In this document: in pieces, positions 24,064-33,128 of the stretch
Numbering within the stretch: position 1 is the stretch's first letter
Layout: every line of letters begins with the position of its first letter
DNA from: Schaalia dentiphila ATCC 17982
GTDB taxonomy: Bacteria > Actinomycetota > Actinomycetes > Actinomycetales > Actinomycetaceae
Length of the DNA stretch: 64,000 nt
Direction: 5' to 3'
NCBI RefSeq assembly: GCF_000154225.1
Contig: NZ_DS264586.1
Coordinates: 1,766,527 to 1,830,526, forward strand
Notes under the pieces: model-generated
What the model was told of the DNA's origin: nothing
Databases searched by the model: none
Seen by the model: the letters and a program-made list of their open reading frames with translations, nothing else
Position numbers and translations under genes: made by a program

Positions 24064-24962
24064 GCTAGTTCTCCCTGGGTGACTCGGTGGCTGGTCCATG
24101 GCTCGGTGACAATCGTAGAGACTTCCACGCGAAGTTCCACATCGGCCGCGCGTGCAGCCTCGCGCAGCTTTCGTGCGAGCACCGGGAGCCACGGGGACTC
24201 CGTCGCCCAGTGGGATCCGCACAGCAGCGCGGGAGCGCCGCCCTCGAGGTGCTCGGAGGCGGGGTGATGGCGCAGGTCCGCCGTGAGATACGCATCAACT
24301 CCCGCGGCGCGCGCCACCTCAAGCGCGCTATCCCCCGCGCCGCCCAGAACGGCTACGCGCTGCACGGTGGCGTTCTCGTCGCCGCCCACAAAGAGACCGG
24401 AGGGGCCCGCAGGCAGCACGGATGCGACGTGGTCAGCGAAGGAGCCGAGCGTGGTCTCGTCGACGGTGCCGACGCGCCCCAGACCGATCTCGTGTCCCTC
24501 GGCGTCGGTGCCACACGGCTCCAGCGGCGTGGTATCGCGCAGACCGATCAGATCGGCGAGCGCCGTCGCGACGCCGTCGCAGGCGACATCCGCGTTGGTG
24601 TGCGCATTGAACAGGGCGATACCGGAGCGGATCAGAGTCGTGACGACGCCGCCCTTCGGGTCGGTCACGGGCAGGAAGGACGCGCCGCGCAGGAGCAGCG
24701 GATGGTGGGTGATCACCATGTCGAAAGACTGCCCGTCACCGGAGGGACCTGCAACGGCCTGGTCCGCGATGGCCGCCGTAGGATCAAGCGCGAGAAGGAT
24801 CGACCGTACGGGTGCGGCAGGGTCGCCGACAATGAGGCCAACCCGGTCCCAGGACTGCGCCGTAGCCGCCGGGTACCACGACTCCATGAGCGCCATGACG
24901 TCACCAACGGTCCAGGTGGAGGCGCAGACTCCGAACATATTCTGATGAGACGAAGACTGCAT
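24060..24962 (-). CDS. Nif3-like dinuclear metal centre protein
   Basis: This 300-residue protein belongs to the NIF3/YbgI family, toroidal hexamers with two metal ions per subunit whose cellular role is unsettled. The metal-binding residues are visible in VITHHPLLLRG (two His, residues ~82-92) and FNAHTNADVACDG (His/Asp). GSHWATESPWLPVL lies near the C-terminus, where families usually have GxGHxxxE. That last ligand region looks altered (GSHWATE). It is followed by the CdsZ-like gene with a 4-bp overlap. The start at 24962 is the first ATG; a start nearer VCASTWTVGDV is possible. Confidence 0.87.
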   Translation of the reverse strand: MQSSSHQNMFGVCASTWTVGDVMALMESWYPAATAQSWDRVGLIVGDPAAPVRSILLALDPTAAIADQAVAGPSGDGQSFDMVITHHPLLLRGASFLPVTDPKGGVVTTLIRSGIALFNAHTNADVACDGVATALADLIGLRDTTPLEPCGTDAEGHEIGLGRVGTVDETTLGSFADHVASVLPAGPSGLFVGGDENATVQRVAVLGGAGDSALEVARAAGVDAYLTADLRHHPASEHLEGGAPALLCGSHWATESPWLPVLARKLREAARAADVELRVEVSTIVTEPWTSHRVTQGELA

Positions 24963-25010
24963 AGATCAAGCATACCGGACCCCCATCTAGCAAGGGACCC
25001 TGCCCGCGAC

Positions 25011-25016
25011 TATGAT
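25011..25016 (+). promoter_or_regulatory. -10 box of lipB (probably leaderless)
   Basis: TATGAT lies 6 bp before the GTG at 25023. Transcription would begin at the start codon, so the lipB-lipA-ligase mRNA probably has no 5' leader. Confidence 0.6.
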
Positions 25017-25022
25017 CACAAC

Positions 25023-25700
25023 GTGCAGATTTTGAGCCTACTCGACCAAGGGTTGGTCGATTACACGCAGGTTGACGCGCTTCAGCGCTCCCTGCACGAG
25101 GAGGTCCTCGCCGGCGGCGAGGACACACTCATCGTTTCTCAATTTACGCCCACGTGGACGGCGGGCCGCCACACGAAGCCTGAGGACATTCCTTCCACGA
25201 CTGTTCCCGTGATTCGCACCGACCGCGCTGGTTCCGCGACGTGGCACGGCCCCGGACAGGTCGTCGTCTACCCCGTCGTTTGCCTGCGCGAACCCGTCGA
25301 CCTCGTGCAGTGGATCCGCGCCGTCGAGGCCTCGGTGGTCGACACCGTGCGGGAGGTATGGGACCTACCCGTCCACCGCGTCGAGGGCCGCGCGGGCGTG
25401 TGGCTCACCGAAGAGGGGCGCCGCGACCGAAAGATCTGTGCGATCGGCCTGAAGGTAGCGCGCGGAGCGACCCTGCACGGCATCGCCCTGAACGTCGATA
25501 TCGACCCGGTCCACGCTTTCGAGGGCATCATCCCCTGCGGCCTCACGGACGCCGATGTGACCTCCCTGTCGTGGGAAGGCATCCACACAACTGTCTCCGA
25601 CGCCGCATCCGAACTTCTCCCACGCATGGTGGAGCACATCTCCCCGTGCCTGGCGACCACTCCCACTTCCGTTTCCTATACGACGAGGTCAACGCTATGA
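25023..25700 (+). CDS. lipB: Octanoyl-[acyl carrier protein]:protein N-octanoyltransferase
   Basis: LipB moves octanoate from acyl carrier protein to lipoyl domains, the first step of lipoate assembly. The 225-residue protein has [20 protein letters not shown] and [20 protein letters not shown] with the catalytic Lys, and [15 protein letters not shown] with the catalytic Cys. The GTG at 25023 was chosen because it gives the usual N-terminus and has a -10 box 6 bp before it. It overlaps lipA by ATGA. Its target, the E2 of pyruvate dehydrogenase, is not in this window, but the E1 gene aceE is (34030-36774). Confidence 0.96.
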   Translation: MQILSLLDQGLVDYTQVDALQRSLHEEVLAGGEDTLIVSQFTPTWTAGRHTKPEDIPSTTVPVIRTDRAGSATWHGPGQVVVYPVVCLREPVDLVQWIRAVEASVVDTVREVWDLPVHRVEGRAGVWLTEEGRRDRKICAIGLKVARGATLHGIALNVDIDPVHAFEGIIPCGLTDADVTSLSWEGIHTTVSDAASELLPRMVEHISPCLATTPTSVSYTTRSTL

Positions 25701-26761
25701 GTACCCTGCCCGATCCTGAAGGACGCAAGCTCCTGCGCATCGAGGTGCGTAACTCGCAAACTCCGATCGAAAAGAAACCCGAGTGGATCCGCACGACCGC
25801 CAAGGCCGGCGAGAACTACCAGGACATGCGCTCGCTTTCGCACGCCAAGGGCCTGCACACGGTGTGTGCCGAGGCCGGCTGCCCCAACATCTACGAGTGC
25901 TGGCAGGACCGCGAGGCGACCTTCCTGCTCGGCGGCGCACTGTGCACCCGCCGCTGCGACTTCTGCGATATCGCGACGGGGCGCCCCACCGAGTACGACA
26001 AGGACGAGCCGCGTCGCATCGCCGAGTCCGTGCGCGACCTCGACCTGCGCTACGTCACGATCACGGGCGTGACCCGAGACGATCTGCCCGACGGTGCCGC
26101 GTGGCTGTACGCCGAAACGTGCCGTCTCATCCACGAGCTCAACCCGGGCACCGGCGTCGAGCTCCTCGTCGATGACTTCCGCGGCCAGGACGCCTCGATC
26201 GACATGGTGATCGACGCCGGCCCGCAGGTGTTCGCGCACAACCTCGAGACGGTGCCGCGCATCTTCAAGAAGATTCGCCCCGCCTTCAACTACGATCGCT
26301 CACTCGCGATGATCAAGCGCGCCCACGACGGCGGCATGGTCACCAAGTCGAACCTCATCCTGGGCATGGGCGAGACGCGCGAGGAGATCAGCGCGGCGAT
26401 GCGCGACCTGCACGAGTCGGGCTGCGACCTGCTGACTCTCACGCAGTACCTGCGTCCCTCTCCCCTGCACCACCCGATCGACCGCTGGGTCCACCCCGAG
26501 GAGTTTGTCGAGCTGGCAGCGGAGGCCGAGGAGCTGGGCTTCGCCGGCGTCATGGCAGGTCCCCTCGTGCGTTCCTCGTACCGCGCGGGCCTGCTGTGGG
26601 CTAAGGGCATGCGTGCCCGCGGCTTTGAGATCCCCGAGCAGCTGCGCCACATCGAGAACTCCGGCTCGACGCTGCAGGAGGCCGGCTCCGTCCTGGCGCG
26701 CCTGAAGGAGCGCTCGGAGCGTCATGCGGTGATGGCCGCGAAGGCCGCCTCGGCCTCGTGA
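25697..26761 (+). CDS. lipA: Lipoyl synthase
   Basis: LipA inserts two sulfurs into protein-bound octanoate using radical SAM chemistry. The 354-residue protein has the auxiliary cluster cysteines in [12 protein letters not shown] (residues ~57-68) and the radical SAM motif [10 protein letters not shown] (~83-92). [31 protein letters not shown] and [10 protein letters not shown] follow. The ATG at 25697 overlaps the lipB stop. The C-terminal serine of the sacrificial cluster is within RSSYRAG. It overlaps the next gene by GTGA. Confidence 0.97.
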   Translation: MSTLPDPEGRKLLRIEVRNSQTPIEKKPEWIRTTAKAGENYQDMRSLSHAKGLHTVCAEAGCPNIYECWQDREATFLLGGALCTRRCDFCDIATGRPTEYDKDEPRRIAESVRDLDLRYVTITGVTRDDLPDGAAWLYAETCRLIHELNPGTGVELLVDDFRGQDASIDMVIDAGPQVFAHNLETVPRIFKKIRPAFNYDRSLAMIKRAHDGGMVTKSNLILGMGETREEISAAMRDLHESGCDLLTLTQYLRPSPLHHPIDRWVHPEEFVELAAEAEELGFAGVMAGPLVRSSYRAGLLWAKGMRARGFEIPEQLRHIENSGSTLQEAGSVLARLKERSERHAVMAAKAASAS

Positions 26762-28242
26762 TCCCCGATTATTCGCCCGCGCGTGCACTGCTCGCGGCGG
26801 CGCGCCGCCACCCGAAGCGGCTGTCCCTGGTGGACGCGGCAACCGGCGGGGAGTGGACCGTACGCGAGGCGGCAAACACCGTCGCCCGCCTCGCCGCAGC
26901 TTTCGACACTGCTGGTATCGGCGAGGGAACGCGCATCGCGGTCATCGGGGCGAACTCGCCGTGGCACTACATCGTCCACGTGGCGGCCTCGTGGCTGCGT
27001 GCGGTCACGGTTCCCCTGTCTCCGCGTATGCCCTCAGGCGCGCTCGCCTCGATGTGCGAGCAGGTGGGCGTCTCGTGGGTGTTTCTCGACGAGGCCTGCG
27101 CACCCCACACTTCCGCGCTGACCGACGTGGGCGCACAGGTCGCGTCGTTCACGGATCTGGCGGCGTGGGCGGATCGCACTGCCCCCATCGGGCGCTCCCC
27201 CGCGCGCTGCGGGACCGAGCTCGCCGCCATCTTGTTCACGTCGGGCTCTACGGGCATTCCTCGCCCCGTCGGGCTCACGCACGAGGTCATGTGGTGGGGA
27301 TCGACGAACTTCCGTGAGGGATTCGACTACGCTCCGACCTCGTCGGTCGTGGGCGTGTGCGCGCCCGCGAGCCACATCGGGGGTTTCAACGGCACCTCGA
27401 TGGACGTGTGGACGCACGGCGGAACCCTGGTCACGCTCGGTTTTCCGGGATCCTTCGACGCGCGCGGCGTCATCGACGCGATCGAGCGCTACGGCATCAC
27501 GATGATGTTCGCCGTGCCCGCGATTGTCCGCGCTCTCCTAGACCAACACGCGCGCGGCGGCGGCGACCTGTCGTCGTGGGTCCGTCCCCTCATCGGCGGC
27601 GACGCGATGACGGCGGACCTGGCAGAGGCGATGCGCGCAGTCGGCCTGTCCCCCATTCACGTGTGGGGCATGACCGAGACCTCCGGGGCCGGCACGGTCG
27701 CGACCCCCGGTTCTTTCGCGCCGGCCGGCTCGCTGGGGGTTCCTTTCCCGTACGTGGACCTGCGCGTCATGGCCTCCGATGAGCGCGAATCCGGCGTCGA
27801 TGAAATGGGCGAGATCTGGGTGCGCGGTCCGGGCGTCGTGAGCGGCGAGGAGTGGCTGCGTACAGGCGACCTGGCGACGAAAGACAAGGACGGCTGGCTG
27901 CACATGGTGGGACGCGCCCACCGCATGATCAACACAGCCGGAGAGCTCGTCGCTCCCCCGACGGTCGAACGCGCCCTGCGGTCCCTCAAGGAGGTATCGG
28001 ATGCGCTTGTCGTGGGACTGCCGGACGAGCGCTGGGGGCAGATCGTCGCGGCGCTGATCGTCCCTTCTGCGCTGGGCCGGGCCCAGGCCTCGTCGTTGAG
28101 TGCCGATGCGCTGTCCGAGGCCCTGCGCGATTCCCTCGCACCGTGGGAGAAGGTGCGTCGTGTCCTGGTCGTCGACGCGCTCCCGACCACGACGACGGGC
28201 AAGCCCGATCCGGTCGCGGCAGCACACCTCTTCGACGCGTGA
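26758..28242 (+). CDS. AMP-dependent acyl ligase (ANL superfamily)
   Basis: The 494-residue protein is an adenylate-forming acyl-CoA synthetase/ligase. The nucleotide loop is [18 protein letters not shown] (~165), where the usual Lys-Gly is Arg-Pro. The adenine motif is [17 protein letters not shown] (~305), the hinge Asp is in [19 protein letters not shown] (~370), and the catalytic Lys is in [13 protein letters not shown] near the end. The length fits MenE or fatty-acyl-CoA ligases; the substrate is unknown. The GTG at 26758 overlaps the lipA stop (GTGA). This tight coupling to lipB-lipA makes octanoate or lipoate-related activation an attractive but unproven role. Confidence 0.8.
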   Translation: MIPDYSPARALLAAARRHPKRLSLVDAATGGEWTVREAANTVARLAAAFDTAGIGEGTRIAVIGANSPWHYIVHVAASWLRAVTVPLSPRMPSGALASMCEQVGVSWVFLDEACAPHTSALTDVGAQVASFTDLAAWADRTAPIGRSPARCGTELAAILFTSGSTGIPRPVGLTHEVMWWGSTNFREGFDYAPTSSVVGVCAPASHIGGFNGTSMDVWTHGGTLVTLGFPGSFDARGVIDAIERYGITMMFAVPAIVRALLDQHARGGGDLSSWVRPLIGGDAMTADLAEAMRAVGLSPIHVWGMTETSGAGTVATPGSFAPAGSLGVPFPYVDLRVMASDERESGVDEMGEIWVRGPGVVSGEEWLRTGDLATKDKDGWLHMVGRAHRMINTAGELVAPPTVERALRSLKEVSDALVVGLPDERWGQIVAALIVPSALGRAQASSLSADALSEALRDSLAPWEKVRRVLVVDALPTTTTGKPDPVAAAHLFDA

Positions 28243-28296
28243 GGACATTGCGCCGGGATGCGCCAGACCTCACAAAGTGCGAGCACCATATTTAGG

Positions 28297-28315
28297 TAAG
28301 ATTAGCCTTGCTTAA
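28297..28315. promoter_or_regulatory. DtxR/IdeR-like iron box before ndh
   Basis: The 19 bp at 28297-28315 match the remembered DtxR/IdeR consensus (TTAGGTTAGCCTAACCTAA) at 14 of 19 positions, including an uninterrupted TTAGCCT core. The site also contains a -10-like TAAGAT (28297-28302) and ends 15 bp before the ndh start codon. Iron-bound repressor there would block ndh transcription. Confidence 0.5.
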
Positions 28316-28330
28316 TTGAAGGAGAGTCTT

Positions 28331-29698
28331 ATGTCCCGCCACCGCATTGTCATCATCGGTTCCGGCTTCGCAGGCCTGACGGCAGCTCGTCGACTGAAGA
28401 ATGCCGACGCCGACATCACCATCCTGGCCCGCACATCGCATCACCTCTTCCAGCCTCTGCTGTACCAGGTGGCCACGGGCATTCTCTCCGAGGGCGACAT
28501 CGCCCCCACCACGCGCGAGATCCTGCGCGGCCAGAAGAACGTGACCGTCTTGCAGGCCCTCGTCGAGGAGATCGACGTCGAGGCGCGCGTCGTCAAGTGG
28601 CGCAACCACAACAAGTACGAGCAGACCGAATACGACACCCTCATCGTCGCGGCGGGTGCGGGCCAGTCCTACTTCGGCAACGACCACTTCGCGGTCTTTG
28701 CACCGGGCATGAAGACCATCGACGACGCCCTCGAACTGCGCGCGCGTATTTTCGGCGCCTTCGAGCTGGCCGAGATCGAGACCGACCCGACTGCGGTCGA
28801 TAAGCTCCTGACCTTCGTCGTCGTGGGCGCGGGTCCCACCGGCGTCGAGATGGCCGGACAGATCCGCGAGCTCGCCTCTCACACGCTCAAGGGCGAGTTC
28901 CGCAACATCGACCCGACCAAGGCGCGCGTCATCCTCGTGGACGGCGCAGAGCACCCGCTCCCCCCGTTCGGCGAGGAGCTCGGCATCAAGACCGAAGAGG
29001 CCCTGGCTAAGCTCGGCGTCGAGATGAAGATGAACGCCTTCGTCACCGGCGTGGACTCCGAGGGCGTCACCCTCAAGTACAAGTCCGGCGAGGAAGAGCG
29101 GATCGAGTCCGTGTGCAAGGTATGGGCCGCCGGCGTCGCCGCGAGCCCACTGGGCCGCGCGCTGGGCGAGGCCACGGGCGCCGAGGTGGACCGTGCGGGG
29201 CGCGTCACCGTCAACAAGGACCTCACGCTGCCGGGCCACCCCGAGATCTTCGTGCTCGGCGACATGATGGCCTTCCCGGGCGTCCCCGGCGTCGCGCAGG
29301 GAGCGATCCAGTCCGCGCGCTTCGCCGCCGACACGATCGCCGCTCGCCTGGCCGGGCGCACCCCCAAGGCCACGGAGTTCGTCTACAACGACAAGGGCTC
29401 CATGGCGACGATCGCGCGTTTCAAGGCGGTCGTGAAGATGGGAAACACGAAGCTGACCGGCTTCGTCGCGTGGGCGGCCTGGTGCTTCCTGCACCTGCTG
29501 TACATCGTCGGCTTTAAGTCGCAGGTGGGCACGCTGGTCAGCTGGTTCTTCAGCTTCCTGTCCGGTGCACGCCCCCAGCGCACGACCACCAACCAGCAGC
29601 TGGTGGGCCGCCTCGCCCTGGAGCAGCTCGGCGCTGGCGCCTCCGGCAAACTCGTCGTCGGTGAAGAGGTCGTCGAGGAGCACGAGCAGGAGGACTGA
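28331..29698 (+). CDS. ndh: Type II NADH dehydrogenase (NDH-2)
   Basis: NDH-2 passes electrons from NADH to menaquinone without pumping protons. The 455-residue protein has an FAD-binding Rossmann motif at the N-terminus (HRIVIIGSGFAGLTAAR) and the NDH-2 motif HHLFQPLLYQVATG. An NADH-binding motif lies mid-protein (FVVVGAGPTGVEMAGQIREL), followed by EIFVLGDMMAF and VAQGAIQSARFAA. A hydrophobic C-terminal region (FVAWAAWCFLHLLYIVGF) anchors it to the membrane. The ATG at 28331 has AAGGAGAG 5 nt upstream. A terminator follows at 29780, and a DtxR-like box precedes it. Confidence 0.95.
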   Translation: MSRHRIVIIGSGFAGLTAARRLKNADADITILARTSHHLFQPLLYQVATGILSEGDIAPTTREILRGQKNVTVLQALVEEIDVEARVVKWRNHNKYEQTEYDTLIVAAGAGQSYFGNDHFAVFAPGMKTIDDALELRARIFGAFELAEIETDPTAVDKLLTFVVVGAGPTGVEMAGQIRELASHTLKGEFRNIDPTKARVILVDGAEHPLPPFGEELGIKTEEALAKLGVEMKMNAFVTGVDSEGVTLKYKSGEEERIESVCKVWAAGVAASPLGRALGEATGAEVDRAGRVTVNKDLTLPGHPEIFVLGDMMAFPGVPGVAQGAIQSARFAADTIAARLAGRTPKATEFVYNDKGSMATIARFKAVVKMGNTKLTGFVAWAAWCFLHLLYIVGFKSQVGTLVSWFFSFLSGARPQRTTTNQQLVGRLALEQLGAGASGKLVVGEEVVEEHEQED

Positions 29699-29779
29699 CG
29701 TGCCACGCTCTGACGGTTTGCTCTGGCGTGCCGTCGAGCGCACCGACAGCGCGCTGACAAAACTGCAGGCAAATGATGA

Positions 29780-29807
29780 GGGGCCGGAAGTTATCGCTTC
29801 CGGCCCC
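29780..29807 (+). terminator. Terminator downstream of ndh, left flank of the island
   Basis: An 11-bp stem (29780-29790 with 29797-29807) and a 6-nt loop are followed by ACTTCTATGCTT. 26 of its 28 bases are identical to the hairpin at 33091-33118 on the other side of the AT-rich island. Confidence 0.75.
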
Positions 29808-29866
29808 ACTTCTATGCTTCGTTGAGTATCAACACTTGCCATGCAACAACTCTGTAGACTGTGCCC

Positions 29867-30271
29867 ATGAGCACAAACCGTAACGTTGCCAATCTGTCGA
29901 TCACAATCGTCAAGACCTTGGTCAAGATGGCAGGGCTCGGCCGCGTTGCTGACATGATCGACGGCAGCCAGGAGTGTCTCAACTTGCTCGCCGATATTAA
30001 GAACGATGCTCTTGGCAACCCCAATGCTGAGATGATTCGATCACTCAACGGCACAGTATAATCCGTACTTGATGCCATTCAGGGCGCGCTCCAGCGGGCC
30101 GATCTGAGTAGGAAGCAGATTTAGGACGCCGTAGCTCAGTTATCCGATGCAGCGTGCCAAACGATTAAAGACCTAGCAGAGGACGACGACGCCCTTATCC
30201 GCGCGGTAGAGCAACCCGAGCGCTTCAATGAGGAATTAAAAGCAAAGCTGCACCACTTCCTGACGGCTTAA
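29867..30271 (+). pseudogene. Broken small gene upstream of the STAND NTPase
   Basis: One reading frame runs from ATG 29867 to TAA 30269-30271 (134 codons) and is interrupted by two in-frame stops, TAA at 30059-30061 and TAG at 30121-30123. The segments on either side look coding and mostly helical: NVANLSITIVKTLVKMAGLG before, SVLDAIQGALQRADLSRKQI between, and LAEDDDALIRAVEQPERFNE after. The first piece could still make a 64-residue peptide; I see no in-frame start for the last. The -10-like TAGACT (29855-29860) 6 bp before the ATG suggests a leaderless mRNA. The frame ends 8 nt before the NTPase ATG, so the two were probably one unit. I do not recognise the family. Confidence 0.65.
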
Positions 30272-30279
30272 GCACGGAT

Positions 30280-32955
30280 ATGCAGGCCAACTACGAAACT
30301 GTTCTCGATCAAATCGCGGAAAAATTCCTTACCCTCGCACCCTGGTCACCGAGCTTTGATCGCGTCGCTCTCATTAGCCTGCTGCGCTGTTTTCCAGCCC
30401 TATCAGAACGCATCGACCGTCTTCACCAGCAGATCAATGAGGGGTTCAGCAGTGTGCGTGAAGATGCTGCTGCGCACCACCAAGACCTCAAGGACAAACT
30501 AACGTCAATTCACAAAGATCTCCAGGACATAACTCCCAACAATCATCCAGTAACATTGAACAACAGAGTCTGGGGAAGTCGCCCAGCTAGGCTGAAGCAT
30601 TGGATTGACCGCCATCCCACCAACAATGGGACGACCCTACAGGACGTATTCTTCAACTCTCCGTCATCCCAACGTGGTTCACACAGCGTACTAGTTGCTC
30701 GCGCGGGTAGCGGAAAGACTTCCCTCGCCGCCTCCATCGCGAACAGGTGTGAATCCGATGGTTGGTCGCTCGTCGCCTGGATTGACGCATCAACTCGCAG
30801 CACCATCGAAAGCGGATTGATCGCGCTGGGCGAGTCAGTTCTGGGAGTACAGACAAACACCCAGCGAGAGATAAGACTCAGGGGTGAACAAGTATTAGCA
30901 ACTTTCCGAAACGTCAGCAAGAACAAATGTCTGTTCGTTTATGACAACGCGGAAGGTGTCGACTATCTCGAAGGCGTTTTGCCGGACGGGCCTGGGGTTC
31001 ACATCCTTGTCACTACGCGGCGTAATAGCGGGTGGTCTAATCAAGAAGATTGGAATGTCTTCACACTCGGCAACTTTTCGCGCGACGAGTCAGTGACACA
31101 CCTTTTGAGCGTGACGAGAGATACAGATCAAACAATAGCGGATAAGCTCGCCTCGCATCTTGGCGATCTTCCACTTGCTATAGCTCAAGCGGCGGCAACG
31201 TGCTCGAGATACTATTCAAACCTGCATGACTATTATGCTGACCTTCAGAACGCTAATGTTGAAGAACTGTTGGAACCAATCGAAGGAGGTCATTACAGCA
31301 ACGGTGCCATCACATCCCTTCAGTTGGCTGCAAGTTCAGCACTCTCTTCTATAAGAGATCCCCAGGTCCTCACAGAAGCTCAGACAATCTTAGCCGCCCT
31401 ATGCTATTTGGCGGAATCTGGCGTACCTACCCAGTGGCTCAAATCTAGAAATCACCTTCCTTCACAAAGAGCCTACAAAGTACTGCAAGACACCTCGATT
31501 ATCGATCAGTCAAACGATGGTAAGACCACCAGCATCCATCGCCTCCAATCTGCAGCGATTCGCGGCAAGTTGACTAAGGTCGAACAGGAACACGCAATTG
31601 ACCACGCATGCGAGATACTAGATCACATTGCAGGATCACTCAAAGAATGCGACGATGCAGAAGTCAGGCGAAGTTCGATAATCCACCTAGTTGACAGCAT
31701 TCTCAGAATCGGCGTTTATGATCAATCTTTATCGGAGCGATCATTGTCTAGTTTGCTCAAAACGTCCATCACCTGCCTCGAACAGTGCTACCGACTCGAC
31801 ACCTTTGACGTCGCATTACGTTTGCAAACTCTGCAGGACACATTCAGCGTCGCTCACCTACACCGCAGCGACCGCCTAGCGTTTGCCGACCTCCTCGGAA
31901 ACTGTCTCAGGTCGGTTGGATACGCCCAGCAGGCAATTGAGCTACACTCGCACATACGCGACGAAGCATCCAGCTCCGACGAGCACTACTATGCATACCA
32001 AAATGACCTAGCAAAAGACTTCCTTTTTGCGGGAAGATTCAACGAGGCGCTCACATTATTCGAAGACACGCTGAGTCACGTCTCGACCAAAACGCCGGCA
32101 ACTGCCGCCTACGAGATGGATCTTGCACACGCATACTTCCTAATGGAGCAACCCGACGAAGCGATTGTCCACTACAGGGAGGCACAAAGTATCTTAGCAG
32201 ACTACCACCAAAGCAACGAACAGGAGGTGTTTCGAGCAGCACTCGGTATAGCACTGTGCGTACCGAGTGATGACTTCTACGACTACAAGGACATTGAACG
32301 TCTCAAGAACACCCTGGACTGCGCAGAAGGCACGCAGTGCGCCGAAACCCCTGAGTTTCTGATTGCAACAACTATTCTTGTGGAACAGCTGATGTTCAAG
32401 AATTACTACATAGAAGGCATAAGGCGTCTCTCCAAGGTTCTTCAGCAGCAATACAGTTCTCTGGGCTCTTCACACCCATACGTGTTAGACGCGCAAGAAC
32501 AGGTAGTGGAACTTCTAGAATGTGCAGGCATGAACGATACGGCAACAAAGTTGCTTAATATGTTCATCATTAGTCTTGAGAGCGAAGCTCACCGACATTA
32601 CACGCCTCTTGCAGTTCTCTACAGAAAGCTGTCCGAAATATGTCTTCGGACCGGCAAGATCGATGAGTCAATATCAGCTTTCACAAAAGTACAAGAGATG
32701 AAACGAAAAGGTGAGGAAGAACTTAACACTGCGCAGACGAACAACAACTGCATGCGATTCACCTGCAAGTTTGAGAGCGCAATCACACTACCCAAGGAGG
32801 CGCGCAGTCAATTATGGAGAGACAAAGACGCCGAAGCTCGAGGTAGCTCCGATGGCCGCTACGAACTTTCCATTGCTTTAGATAAACAAGACCTCTTACA
32901 GAGTCAACTCAACACTCTTGCGAACAAACTCGAGCCATTTCAAGATAATACCTAG
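30280..32955 (+). CDS. NB-ARC/STAND P-loop NTPase with TPR repeats
   Basis: This 891-residue protein has a three-part STAND layout. Residues ~1-95 are helical, with a possible coiled coil (ALSERIDRLHQQINEGFSSV). Residues ~97-430 are an NTPase: Walker A ARAGSGKTS (140-148), Walker B CLFVYDNAEG (217-226), the sensor ILVTTRR (242-248), LGDLPLA (294-300, the GLPLA equivalent), and IHRLQSAAIR (419-428), resembling the MHD region. The rest is tetratricopeptide-like helical pairs (NDLAKDFLFAGRFNEALTLF and others). Such proteins sense a ligand and oligomerise; many act in phage defence or signalling. No toxic effector domain is visible. Codon use is AT-richer than neighbours, suggesting transfer. There is no Shine-Dalgarno; translation probably relies on coupling to the broken gene before it. 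Confidence 0.82.
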   Translation: MQANYETVLDQIAEKFLTLAPWSPSFDRVALISLLRCFPALSERIDRLHQQINEGFSSVREDAAAHHQDLKDKLTSIHKDLQDITPNNHPVTLNNRVWGSRPARLKHWIDRHPTNNGTTLQDVFFNSPSSQRGSHSVLVARAGSGKTSLAASIANRCESDGWSLVAWIDASTRSTIESGLIALGESVLGVQTNTQREIRLRGEQVLATFRNVSKNKCLFVYDNAEGVDYLEGVLPDGPGVHILVTTRRNSGWSNQEDWNVFTLGNFSRDESVTHLLSVTRDTDQTIADKLASHLGDLPLAIAQAAATCSRYYSNLHDYYADLQNANVEELLEPIEGGHYSNGAITSLQLAASSALSSIRDPQVLTEAQTILAALCYLAESGVPTQWLKSRNHLPSQRAYKVLQDTSIIDQSNDGKTTSIHRLQSAAIRGKLTKVEQEHAIDHACEILDHIAGSLKECDDAEVRRSSIIHLVDSILRIGVYDQSLSERSLSSLLKTSITCLEQCYRLDTFDVALRLQTLQDTFSVAHLHRSDRLAFADLLGNCLRSVGYAQQAIELHSHIRDEASSSDEHYYAYQNDLAKDFLFAGRFNEALTLFEDTLSHVSTKTPATAAYEMDLAHAYFLMEQPDEAIVHYREAQSILADYHQSNEQEVFRAALGIALCVPSDDFYDYKDIERLKNTLDCAEGTQCAETPEFLIATTILVEQLMFKNYYIEGIRRLSKVLQQQYSSLGSSHPYVLDAQEQVVELLECAGMNDTATKLLNMFIISLESEAHRHYTPLAVLYRKLSEICLRTGKIDESISAFTKVQEMKRKGEEELNTAQTNNNCMRFTCKFESAITLPKEARSQLWRDKDAEARGSSDGRYELSIALDKQDLLQSQLNTLANKLEPFQDNT

Positions 32956-33084
32956 TTGAAGTCTCGAAGCTCTAACAAAGGCTCCTCCAATAGGTGCAAC
33001 GATGTGGTGCCTGTCGAGCATCGTCGAGGAGTATGGCGTAGAAGTCCACCACCAGACTCCCGCTAGATAACAGTGACGCTAGAT
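32956..33084. other. Intergenic right end of the island
   Basis: This short stretch between the NTPase stop and the terminator hairpin holds no gene. I see no recombinase site, no long repeat and no recognisable tRNA fragment that would mark an integration end. Confidence 0.5.
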
Positions 33085-33085
33085 G

Positions 33086-33125
33086 ACGGCGGGGCCGGAA
33101 GCTTTCGCTTCCGGCCCCTCGCCGT
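33086..33125. terminator. Terminator between the NTPase and tRNA-Val, right flank of the island
   Basis: The core hairpin (33091-33118) has the same 11-bp stem as 29780-29807, extended by a few more pairs with a 2-nt bulge (33086-33125). On the plus strand it is followed by TTTG. It separates the NTPase from the convergent tRNA gene and may end both. Confidence 0.7.
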
Positions 33126-33128
33126 TTG

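Noticed and set aside
29821..29833. Short palindrome GTTGAGTATCAAC before the island gene as an operator
   Set aside because: The arms are only 5 bp and there is no second copy or adjacent regulator, so it could be chance.
28292..29842. 516-codon minus-strand frame opposite ndh
   Set aside because: It is a shadow of ndh: low-complexity Leu/Gly/Asp/Val/His sequence with no motifs and no ribosome site.
30128..30160. tRNA-like D-arm (GCCGTAGCTCAGTTA) inside the broken island gene
   Set aside because: There is no anticodon arm, T-arm or acceptor pairing around it. The match is a short chance similarity and is not evidence for a tRNA-derived attachment site.
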